Source of the DNA: Actinomycetales bacterium
Lineage (GTDB): Bacteria > Actinomycetota > Actinomycetes > Actinomycetales > JAHECE01
NCBI GenBank assembly: GCA_024641895.1
Contig: JAHECE010000055.1
Coordinates: forward strand, 400-12,661
Reading direction: 5' to 3'
DNA: 12,262 nucleotides
The first letter of the stretch is position 1. The number at the start of each line of letters is the position of its first letter. Shown here piece by piece: positions 1 through 5,466 of the stretch. The position numbers were made by a program, and so were the translations under genes. The notes below the pieces were generated by a model that saw nothing but the letters and a program-made list of their open reading frames with translations, had not been told where the DNA came from and ran no database searches.

Positions 1-851
1 GGGTGGAACACGGCGAGCCCGGAGCCGATCTCGTCGGGGAAGGAGAACAGGTCCATCTCCGCTCCCAGGCGGCGGTGGTCGCGCCTCTCCGCCTCGGCGA
101 GGCGCTCCTTGTATGCCGTGAGCTCCTCCTTCGAGGGCCACGCGGTTCCGTAGACGCGCTGCAGCTGGGGGTTCTTCTCGGAGCCCTTCCAGTACGCGGC
201 CGCGGAGCGCATCAGCGACCAGCCATTCGCGAGCATGCGGGTGCTCGGCACATGGGGGCCGCGGCAGAGGTCCTTCCACGCGACCTCTCCGCCGCGGCGC
301 ACGTTGTCGTAGATGGTGATGTCCCCGTCGCCGATCTCGACCGACGCACCCTCTGCCTGTTCACCGCCCACTCCGGCGGTGTCATGGCTGAGGAGCTCGC
401 ACTTGTACGGCTCGTGGCCGAGCTCGGCGAGCGCCTCCGCGCGCGTGACGTCGCGGCGCTGGAACGCCTGGCCCTCCTTGACGATGCGCTGCATCGCCTT
501 CTCGAGCGACCTCAGGTCCTCCGGGGTGAAGGGCTCGGCGACGTCGAAGTCGTAGTAGAACCCGTTCTCGATGGGCGGTCCGACGCCGAGCCTCGCGTCC
601 GGGTTCAGCTGCTGCACCGCCTGTGCCAGCACGTGGGCGGTCGAGTGGCGCAGCACCATGAGGCCGTCGGGCTCGGACACGAGCACCGACTCGACCACGC
701 CTCCGGCCGGGATCTCGCGGGCGAGGTCCCACAGGGCGCCCTCCACGCGCATCACCACCACGTCGCGCCGGTCGCCGAAGAGGTCCGCGCCCGTCGTGCC
801 CGGCTCGAGCTCTCGCTCGACGCCGTCGATGGTCGCAATGTGACTGGGCAC
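1..851 (-). CDS. thrS: Threonine--tRNA ligase, N-terminal 283 residues (truncated by window edge)
   Basis: Charges tRNA-Thr with threonine in the cytoplasm and edits mischarged Ser-tRNA-Thr. The start is GTG at 849-851, with a GAGGAGA ribosome site about 7 bases upstream. The visible part holds a TGS-type N-terminal domain (residues 1 to about 62) and the editing domain. In the latter I see HSTAH at 69-73 (the HxxxH motif), the PPIENGFYYDFD signature near 92-103, and CRGPH at 196-200, which matches the Cys/His pair of the ThrRS editing site. The last residues, EMDLFSFPDEIGSGLAVFH, open the class II catalytic core. The remaining core and anticodon-binding domain (several hundred residues in this family) lie off the left edge. 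It is co-directional with dgt, 91 bases downstream of its stop. Identification is secure; only the C-terminal part cannot be checked. Confidence 0.97.
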   Translation of the reverse strand, partial: MPSHIATIDGVERELEPGTTGADLFGDRRDVVVMRVEGALWDLAREIPAGGVVESVLVSEPDGLMVLRHSTAHVLAQAVQQLNPDARLGVGPPIENGFYYDFDVAEPFTPEDLRSLEKAMQRIVKEGQAFQRRDVTRAEALAELGHEPYKCELLSHDTAGVGGEQAEGASVEIGDGDITIYDNVRRGGEVAWKDLCRGPHVPSTRMLANGWSLMRSAAAYWKGSEKNPQLQRVYGTAWPSKEELTAYKERLAEAERRDHRRLGAEMDLFSFPDEIGSGLAVFH

Positions 852-885
852 CGGTGTTCTCCTCGGGTGGTGGGTGACAGGCACG

Positions 886-891
886 ATGCTA
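886..891 (-). promoter_or_regulatory. Candidate -10 box for thrS
   Basis: On the minus strand TAGCAT is preceded by GG and lies about 35 bases before the thrS GTG. This would give a short leader carrying the ribosome site. No good -35 is found 16-18 bases upstream (the sequence there is CCCGCG-like), so the assignment rests on the -10 alone. Confidence 0.3.
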
Positions 892-937
892 CCGACCCGG
901 GGGTGCCCCGCGGGTACCGTGGCGGACCGGCGAGGGT

Positions 938-952
938 GGGGCTCAGAGCCCC
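938..952 (-). terminator. Hairpin overlapping the dgt stop codon
   Basis: GGGGCTC-A-GAGCCCC is a perfect inverted repeat. On the minus strand it folds as a five-base GGGGC/GCCCC stem with loop TCTGA, and the loop contains the dgt TGA stop (943-945). No T-run follows, so it is either a weak or factor-assisted terminator or an mRNA 3'-end structure between dgt and thrS. Confidence 0.4.
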
Positions 953-2487
953 TGGCCGCCGTTCCACAGCCGCTCGGACGCACCCGAGATGAGGTTCGCC
1001 ACCTCCATGGCCTGCGTGTCGGTGAGCGAGGCCACGTAGTCGATGATGCCGCGCCCCGTTGCATAGCGCCGTAGCGCTGCGGCATCGCTGGTGGGCAGGG
1101 TCTCGGGCGCGCGCTCCCTCACCAGCAGGTAGTCCTCGGCGGCGATCTCCACCAGGTCGAGCAGCCGGCGCGGCGCTCGCCGGACATCGTCGTCGTCGTC
1201 GAGCCACGCGGCGAAGCTGGTGACCAGGCGCTCGATGACGCTCGCCTGACCACGCTGGTACACCGCCAGGTCGGGGCGGTGCAGCACGAAGCGCTCCTGC
1301 AGGAACTTGAGCACCGCCACATCGTGCCAGGCGGCCGCGTCGAGGCTCACGTGGCCGGAGCGCACGTGCGGGTCGCGGGTCACGAGCACCGAGTGCTGAA
1401 GCCGAGCGATCCAGCCGGACATGAACATGGTGAGCCCGCGATCGGCCGCGAGCGAGCCGTCGTACGGCACGGACAGCAGGCCGTCCACCACCTCGTCGGC
1501 GACCCTGGCCACGGACTCGCCGAACGCATCGTCCCCTGCGATCCACGGGTCCTTCTCCACGAGGCGTCGGCGCAGGAGCTCGAGCCCGTGTCCGGCGGTG
1601 CGACGCGCACGCAGCAGGTCGCCGGTGGGCGCGGCAGCGAGCGCCGCGCGGTCCCGGATCCACGTGCGGAACTCGGCCGACACTGCGGCCTGGTTGAGCA
1701 GGTCTGCGCGGTAGAAGTCGTCAAGGTCGTGCAGCGAGTACGCGATGTCGTCGGCGATGTCCATCACCGAGCATTCGACCGTCTGCTGGAGCGGCTCGAT
1801 CGCCGGGTACGCGGCGCGCGCCTCGGCGAGGTCCACCCCGTCGAGCGTGTACGCCGAGAACTTGTAGGCGCCCTCGCCGGGCCGCGCGGGTGCCAGGCCA
1901 CGGGGGGTCTGCGGGCCGCCCGGACGGCCCTCGCCCTCCGCTCGCATCCACGGGTACTTGAGCACCGCCGCGCGCACCGCAGCGGTGAGGTTGAGCCCGG
2001 AACCCGCGCGGTCGTACTCGTCGAGGCGCGTGAGGATGCGGAACGTCTGCGCGTTGCCCTCGAAGCCCTCCGCGAGGCCGAACCGCTCGCGCGCCATCCG
2101 GTCGAGCGTCTGCTCGCCCAGGTGCCCGAACGGCGGGTGGCCCAGGTCGTGGGCGCTCGCCGCGGCCTGGACCACCACGGGGTCGCATCCGCCCAGGTCC
2201 CGCACCAACGCACCGCGCTCGCCCCAGTCGCCGGTCAGGGACACCGCGATAGCGCGCGCCACCGCCGTCACCTTGACCGAGTGGGTGAGACGGTTGTGGA
2301 CCGCGAGACCGGCCCCGGACTGGGAGATCACCTGGGTGACGGCGGAGAGCCGGGAGAAGTACGGCGAGAAGCGGATGCGCTCGAGGTCCACACGGTACTC
2401 GGGCCGGTACTCGATGCGCTGGAACTCGTCGAGCTCTTCCCGAACGCTGCGCGCCACGCGGGGGTCGGGCGCACGCTGCTCGGTCAT
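943..2487 (-). CDS. dgt: Deoxyguanosinetriphosphate triphosphohydrolase-like protein (HD domain)
   Basis: This 514-residue protein of the HD superfamily is predicted to hydrolyse dNTPs (classically dGTP) to the nucleoside plus tripolyphosphate, so controlling dNTP pools. Metal-site motifs are in order: RLTHS with H69, AHDLGHPPFGH with H113-D114, and the acidic MDIADDIAYSLHDLDDF segment at 242-258. The N-terminal FSRLSAVTQVISQ segment and the YFSRLS context are also typical of the family. It is somewhat long; residues 180-208 form a Pro/Gly/Arg-rich insert (GRPGGPQTPRG and onward) between helices. I chose ATG at 2485-2487 because family homology begins there. The open frame extends to 2640, but that extension is Pro/Arg-rich and overlaps hairpins. 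The ribosome site is modest (AAGGGA). Substrate specificity cannot be read from the sequence. Confidence 0.93.
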   Translation of the reverse strand: MTEQRAPDPRVARSVREELDEFQRIEYRPEYRVDLERIRFSPYFSRLSAVTQVISQSGAGLAVHNRLTHSVKVTAVARAIAVSLTGDWGERGALVRDLGGCDPVVVQAAASAHDLGHPPFGHLGEQTLDRMARERFGLAEGFEGNAQTFRILTRLDEYDRAGSGLNLTAAVRAAVLKYPWMRAEGEGRPGGPQTPRGLAPARPGEGAYKFSAYTLDGVDLAEARAAYPAIEPLQQTVECSVMDIADDIAYSLHDLDDFYRADLLNQAAVSAEFRTWIRDRAALAAAPTGDLLRARRTAGHGLELLRRRLVEKDPWIAGDDAFGESVARVADEVVDGLLSVPYDGSLAADRGLTMFMSGWIARLQHSVLVTRDPHVRSGHVSLDAAAWHDVAVLKFLQERFVLHRPDLAVYQRGQASVIERLVTSFAAWLDDDDDVRRAPRRLLDLVEIAAEDYLLVRERAPETLPTSDAAALRRYATGRGIIDYVASLTDTQAMEVANLISGASERLWNGGQGL

Positions 2488-2503
2488 CGCCGGATGTCCC
2501 TTC

Positions 2504-2513
2504 GTAGGCCTAC
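2504..2513. promoter_or_regulatory. 10-bp perfect palindrome upstream of dgt
   Basis: GTAGGCCTAC is a perfect palindrome 17 bases before the dgt start and next to the ribosome site. It could be an operator half-structure or chance. No regulator is encoded nearby. Confidence 0.25.
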
Positions 2514-2553
2514 CCGGACGGTAGCGACGGGACGATGCGACGGCAAGGGAGCG

Positions 2554-2600
2554 CCCCCAGGCACGGCGGCGCCCGCCGCCCCTGGGGGGTGGCGGGCGCC
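2554..2600 (-). terminator. Overlapping alternative hairpins between the small acidic gene and dgt
   Basis: Two mutually exclusive stems share bases. One is CCCCCAGG (2554-2561) with CCTGGGGG (2581-2588). The other is GGCGCCCGCC (2568-2577) with GGCGGGCGCC (2591-2600), a perfect ten-base pair arm. They begin 13 bases after the stop of the small gene when read on the minus strand. No T-run follows, so a simple intrinsic terminator is not certain. Confidence 0.45.
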
Positions 2601-2612
2601 GGGAACGCGGCG

Positions 2613-2771
2613 TCAGTCCTGGTTGTGGTCCTTGACCCACTGCTCGGCCTTCGCGACGGTGACGTCGGCGCCGTCGGGCGTGTGCTCGCGGATGGCCTCG
2701 CCCGCCTTCTTGGCGGTGTCGTCGTCCGGCAGGACGTCCTTGGCCTTGTTCTCGAGGTCCTTCATGTCCAT
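2613..2771 (-). CDS. Small acidic hydrophilic protein, 52 aa, function unknown
   Basis: The start at ATG 2769-2771 is supported by a strong GAGGAGG site 5 bases upstream. A second ATG two codons in (2763-2765) is less well spaced. The protein begins MDMKDLENKAKDVL and ends AEQWVKDHNQD. It is rich in Asp, Glu, Lys and Ala, has one Trp, no Cys, no signal peptide and no membrane segment. Residues 3-13 and 20-29 could form amphipathic helices. The pattern recalls small actinobacterial proteins of the MT0933/Rv0909-antitoxin type and, more loosely, CsbD-like stress proteins, but the match is too short to name it. No toxin gene adjoins. Hairpins follow the stop. The strong ribosome site and non-random composition make me believe it is a real gene. 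Confidence 0.7.
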   Translation of the reverse strand: MDMKDLENKAKDVLPDDDTAKKAGEAIREHTPDGADVTVAKAEQWVKDHNQD

Positions 2772-2900
2772 GACTGCCTCCTCAGGCTGATCGGTCGTTG
2801 ATCTGCACTCTGGGCAACGGGGCAGCGCCGGTCGCCCATTCCGTGATCCCACGAGATCGACTGCCTACCAGGAGTAATGCGATGCACCCAGGAACCACGA

Positions 2901-2927
2901 AGGGCCGCCCGGATGCCGGACGGCCCT
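2901..2927 (-). terminator. Intrinsic terminator of tRNA-Val(CAC)
   Basis: AGGGCCG (2901-2907) pairs with CGGCCCT (2921-2927), with an inner CCGG/CCGG stem and loop ATG. The two stems are separated by one C/A mismatch. On the minus strand it begins 7 bases past the tRNA 3' end, and its 3' arm runs into TTCGTGGTT, a weakly T-rich tail. Confidence 0.75.
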
Positions 2928-2933
2928 GATCGA

Positions 2934-3008
2934 TGGTGGGCGATACTGGGATCGAACCAGTGACCTCTTCCGTGTGAAGGAAGCGCGCTACCCCTGCGCC
3001 AATCGCCC
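2934..3008 (-). tRNA. tRNA-Val(CAC)
   Basis: The gene is 75 bases long including an encoded CCA (2934-2936). The acceptor stem is GGGCGAT with ATCGCCC. The anticodon stem CTTCC/GGAAG closes the loop TTCACAC, giving anticodon CAC at 2974-2976 for GUG codons. The T arm contains GGTTCGATCC. It differs at only three of 75 positions from tRNA-Val(GAC) at 5334-5408. The pabC stop ends 26 bases upstream on the same strand. Confidence 0.97.
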
Positions 3009-3024
3009 CTGAGGTGCGGGGACC

Positions 3025-3030
3025 ACTATA
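3025..3030 (-). promoter_or_regulatory. -10 box of the tRNA-Val(CAC) promoter
   Basis: TATAGT on the minus strand, 16 bases before the tRNA 5' end and just past the pabC stop codon. A near-consensus -10 in such GC-rich sequence suggests the tRNA has its own promoter, with the -35 region inside the pabC end. The -35 itself (around 3048-3053, GCCGAG) is poor. Confidence 0.55.
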
Positions 3031-3034
3031 GCGG

Positions 3035-3901
3035 CTATCTGTCGCGCCTCGGCGCAGGGTCGTTGTCGACCGCGGCTCGCTCGTCGAACACCTGAGCCAG
3101 GCGGGTCAGCAGCGGACCCGGCTCGAGCATCGTCCCGTCGAGCGCCTTCACAGTCTGGACGCGCCGCGTCGAGGAGGTGACGGCCGCGAAGGCGTCGCCG
3201 GCGACAACCTCGTCGAGCACCCCCATCTCCAACTCCCCCGGCGCAGCGACCCGCAAAGGGATCCCCGCCGCCGCGCCCCACTCGAGGGCCAGCCCACGCG
3301 TGATTCCGGGCAGGCAACCGGAGGCAAGGGGCGGCGTGACGATCTCGCCGCCGCGTTCGATGAGGACGTTGCTGGCGGTGCCCTCGCACAGGTGGCCGTG
3401 GGTGTTCGCCATCAGGGCCTCGTCGGCGCCCTTGGACCGGGCGAACTCCATCATCACCACGTTCTCGCCGTAGGACGTGCTCTTGACGCCGGCCAGCGGC
3501 GACCGCTCGTTGCGTCGCCACGGAACGCGGACCGCCCGGCAGGACGTGAGCGCGGGCGAGTCGTTCGCCACCACCACCAAGGTGGGGGTGCCGCCACCCC
3601 TCGCGCTGCTCATGGGGCCGGGGCCGGAGGTGAGGGTGATGCGCACTCGGGTCAGCCCTGAGCCGGCCGCGAGCACCTCGCCCACGGCCTCCCGCACCTC
3701 CTCGGGGTCCACGGGGGTCATGCCCATGCGCGTGGCCGAGTATTCGAGCCGCTTGAGGTGGCGGGCGAGCGCGAAGACGCGGCCCCTCACCACCTCCATG
3801 GTCTCGAAGACGCCGTCACCGACGGTCAAGCCGTGGTCCTGGGCGGTGACGATGGGCTCGTCCTCGGCGCGCAGGCCCCCCGCCCACACCAGCGTTGTCA
3901 T
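3035..3901 (-). CDS. pabC: Aminodeoxychorismate lyase (PLP fold type IV)
   Basis: This 288-residue enzyme is predicted to split 4-amino-4-deoxychorismate into 4-aminobenzoate and pyruvate for folate synthesis in the cytoplasm. Fold type IV features are clear: DHGLTVGDGVFET at 22-34, the PLP-lysine K140 in GVKSTSYGENV, EGTASNV at 173-179, and the phosphate-binding SGCLPGITRG at 194-203. The start ATG overlaps the stop of the upstream pabB in an ATGA tetranucleotide (3898-3901), so the two are translationally coupled. Branched-chain and D-amino-acid aminotransferases share this fold; the pairing with pabB is what makes the lyase the best call. The C-terminus ends in a charged PAPRRDR tail just before the tRNA promoter. 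Confidence 0.9.
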   Translation of the reverse strand: MTTLVWAGGLRAEDEPIVTAQDHGLTVGDGVFETMEVVRGRVFALARHLKRLEYSATRMGMTPVDPEEVREAVGEVLAAGSGLTRVRITLTSGPGPMSSARGGGTPTLVVVANDSPALTSCRAVRVPWRRNERSPLAGVKSTSYGENVVMMEFARSKGADEALMANTHGHLCEGTASNVLIERGGEIVTPPLASGCLPGITRGLALEWGAAAGIPLRVAAPGELEMGVLDEVVAGDAFAAVTSSTRRVQTVKALDGTMLEPGPLLTRLAQVFDERAAVDNDPAPRRDR

Positions 3902-5010
3902 GAGGTCATTCTGACGGTCGACGCGAGGCCGATCAACCTACGAGCCTTGAGTTCCGTCTCCTCCCACTCGCCCGCAGGCACGGACCCCCACGTGATGCCC
4001 GCCCCGGTGCCGAAGGACAGCCGTCCTCCCTGCTCAGGGCGCCACGTGAAGGTGCGGATGCCCACGGCCAGCTCCGCGCGACGCGCATCCGCGTCGATCC
4101 AGCCGATGCCGCCGCAGTACGCGCCGCGCGCGACGGGCTCCTCGCGGGCGATGATCCGCAGCGCCGAGGACTTGGGCGCGCCCGAGACCGAGCCCGGCGG
4201 GAAGGTGCCGTCGAGCAACGCGGGCCACAGCGCCGGCGTCCAGTCGAAGTCGGGCGCGAGCGTCGCTTCGACGGTCGATTGGAGGTGGATCAGGCCGGGG
4301 TGCGCATGCTCGGCGAGGAACTCCGGCACGGAAACGGACCCCGGGCGGGCCACGTGCGAGACGTCGTTGCGGATCAGGTCCGTGATCATCACGTTCTCGG
4401 CCTCGTCCTTGGGCAGCATGGCGGTGCCGGGCGCCGCGGTGCCTTTGATGGGGCTCGAGCGCACCGTGGAGCCGTCGACGCCCAGGTAGAGCTCGGGGGA
4501 TGCTGAGACCACCCACGCGCCGGGCCAAGCGTCCGTACGCGGGATGACGATCCGCGACGCGTAACGCGCCGGGTTGCCGGTGGCGAGACGATGCGCGAGG
4601 GCCACTGCGTCCGGCCCCGGCCCGGGCGCGGGCAGGGGCGCCTCGAGCATGCGGCACAGATTGACCTGGTAGACCTCGCCGTCGCGGATGTCACCGCGGA
4701 TGCGGTCCACGCCCGCCATGTAGGCCGCCCGGTCCAGGGACGTGGCCCACTCGTCGCGGGCCGGTCCCTGCCACTCGCGCCCGGGGGCGGGCTCCGGCAC
4801 CGCATCGTGCGTATCGCGGGTGACCGCCGCCATCCGCCACGCGTCGAGGCGTCCCTCGAAGGTGGCGACTACTACCCAGAATCCTCCGCCTGCGACACGC
4901 GTGCCCTGGGTCGCGAGATCGACGTGCTCGACCGGCTCGGAGGCCCGGACGCCGCGGAACGCGGCGCTGCCGGCCCGTCGCGGATCGTCCTCCCACTTCA
5001 CGGGGACCAC
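3898..5010 (-). CDS. pabB: Aminodeoxychorismate synthase component I
   Basis: Converts chorismate, with ammonia from a PabA glutaminase, into 4-amino-4-deoxychorismate. Chorismate-enzyme motifs are present in order: DGEVYQVNLCR (110-120), SASPELYL (169-176), SPIKGTAAPG (186-195), DEAENVMITDLIRND (202-216), GSVSGAPK (273-280), RGAYCGGIGWID (295-306), GIRTF (317-321) and GTGAGITWGS with EWEET (335-352). Lys189 in PIKGT separates PabB from anthranilate synthase TrpE, which has PIAGT. At 370 residues it is shorter than E. coli PabB because the N-terminal region is reduced. The start is uncertain: GTG at 5008-5010 has no ribosome site, and GTG at 4999-5001 is a candidate leaderless start. pabC follows with a 4-base overlap. 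No pabA is in the window. Confidence 0.92.
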   Translation of the reverse strand: MVPVKWEDDPRRAGSAAFRGVRASEPVEHVDLATQGTRVAGGGFWVVVATFEGRLDAWRMAAVTRDTHDAVPEPAPGREWQGPARDEWATSLDRAAYMAGVDRIRGDIRDGEVYQVNLCRMLEAPLPAPGPGPDAVALAHRLATGNPARYASRIVIPRTDAWPGAWVVSASPELYLGVDGSTVRSSPIKGTAAPGTAMLPKDEAENVMITDLIRNDVSHVARPGSVSVPEFLAEHAHPGLIHLQSTVEATLAPDFDWTPALWPALLDGTFPPGSVSGAPKSSALRIIAREEPVARGAYCGGIGWIDADARRAELAVGIRTFTWRPEQGGRLSFGTGAGITWGSVPAGEWEETELKARRLIGLASTVRMTS

Positions 5011-5014
5011 GCTA
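5009..5014 (-). promoter_or_regulatory. Candidate -10 box for a leaderless pabB transcript
   Basis: On the minus strand TAGCGT fits the TANNNT form and ends 7 bases before the GTG at 4999-5001. Transcription starting on that GTG would explain the missing ribosome site. No good -35 is seen, so this stays tentative. Confidence 0.3.
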
Positions 5015-5091
5015 CTGGCGCGCCCGCCGGGGCGCTGCCAGGCGGCATGCGGGAACGGTTCGCGGCACGGGCTCGGGGCGGGCCCGCCGAT

Positions 5092-5121
5092 TTGGATTCG
5101 CGCGCGAAAGTCCGCTAAGGT
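5092..5121 (+). promoter_or_regulatory. Promoter of the tRNA-Gly-Cys-Val cluster
   Basis: The -35 is TTGGAT (5092-5097) and the -10 is TAAGGT (5116-5121), with an 18-base spacer. The -10 ends 31 bases before tRNA-Gly. The spacer contains a 12-base palindrome, TTCGCGCGCGAA (5097-5108), whose first base overlaps the -35. Confidence 0.7.
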
Positions 5122-5152
5122 CTATCTCTGGTCAGGGCAATCGCCCGGACAT

Positions 5153-5224
5153 GCGGACGTGGCTCAGTGGTAGAGCATCACCTTGCCAAGGTGAGGGTCG
5201 CGGGTTCGAATCCCGTCGTCCGCT
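5153..5224 (+). tRNA. tRNA-Gly(GCC)
   Basis: The acceptor stem is GCGGACG (5153-5159) with CGTCCGC (5217-5223), discriminator T at 5224, and no encoded CCA. The anticodon loop TTGCCAA between CACC and GGTG gives GCC at 5185-5187, reading GGC/GGU codons. The T arm contains GGTTCGAATCC. It is the first gene of the cluster. Confidence 0.97.
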
Positions 5225-5257
5225 CGTAGGTCGGATGCCAACCAGGTGTTGGCGCTC

Positions 5258-5328
5258 GGTGGGTTGGCCGAGAGGCGAGGCAGCGGCCTGCAAAGCCGTA
5301 TACACGGGTTCGAATCCCGTACCCACCT
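5258..5328 (+). tRNA. tRNA-Cys(GCA)
   Basis: The acceptor stem is GGTGGGT (5258-5264) with ACCCACC (5321-5327), discriminator T, and no encoded CCA. The anticodon stem GCGGC/GCCGT closes the loop CTGCAAA, giving GCA at 5290-5292. It lies 33 bases after tRNA-Gly and is probably cut from the same transcript. Confidence 0.97.
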
Positions 5329-5333
5329 CGCAT

Positions 5334-5408
5334 GGGCGATTGGCGCAGCGGTAGCGCGCTTCCCTGACACGGAAGAGGTCACTGGTTCGATCCCAGTATC
5401 GCCCACCA
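5334..5408 (+). tRNA. tRNA-Val(GAC)
   Basis: The gene is 75 bases long including an encoded CCA (5406-5408). The acceptor stem is GGGCGAT with ATCGCCC. The loop CTGACAC gives anticodon GAC at 5366-5368, reading GUC/GUU codons. It starts 5 bases after tRNA-Cys. It matches tRNA-Val(CAC) at 72 of 75 positions; the differences are one D-loop base and loop positions 32 and 34. Confidence 0.97.
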
Positions 5409-5416
5409 CACGCGAA

Positions 5417-5441
5417 GGGCCCCGGGCAACGTCCGGGGCTC
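5417..5441. terminator. Hairpin between tRNA-Val(GAC) and the convergent DUF2252 gene
   Basis: GCCCCGG (5419-5425) pairs with CCGGGGC (5433-5439) around a 7-base loop, extended by G-T and G-C pairs at the base. It lies between convergent transcripts and could end both: 9 bases after the tRNA and 26 bases after the DUF2252 stop. Neither side has a long T-run. Confidence 0.6.
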
Positions 5442-5466
5442 GTCGCATGTCACGGCGCGGGCGCTG

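Noticed and set aside
1279..2790. A 503-codon plus-strand open frame
   Set aside because: It is antisense to dgt and the small acidic gene, and is a shadow of codon bias.
2613..2852. Longer 79-residue version of the small acidic protein
   Set aside because: The extra N-terminal residues cover the strong ribosome site, and their composition differs from the rest.
2876..2962. A short plus-strand frame starting at an ATG after AGGAG
   Set aside because: The ribosome site is only 2 bases from the ATG, and the frame reads through the terminator and into the tRNA.
3035..3901. Branched-chain or D-amino-acid aminotransferase
   Set aside because: The fold is shared, but coupling to pabB makes the lyase the better call.
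3898..5010. Anthranilate synthase TrpE
   Set aside because: The PIKGT lysine and the overlap with pabC favour PabB.
5153..5408. Phage or island attachment site at the tRNA cluster
   Set aside because: No integrase or repeated tRNA 3' fragment is present; the second tRNA-Val copy is a complete gene.
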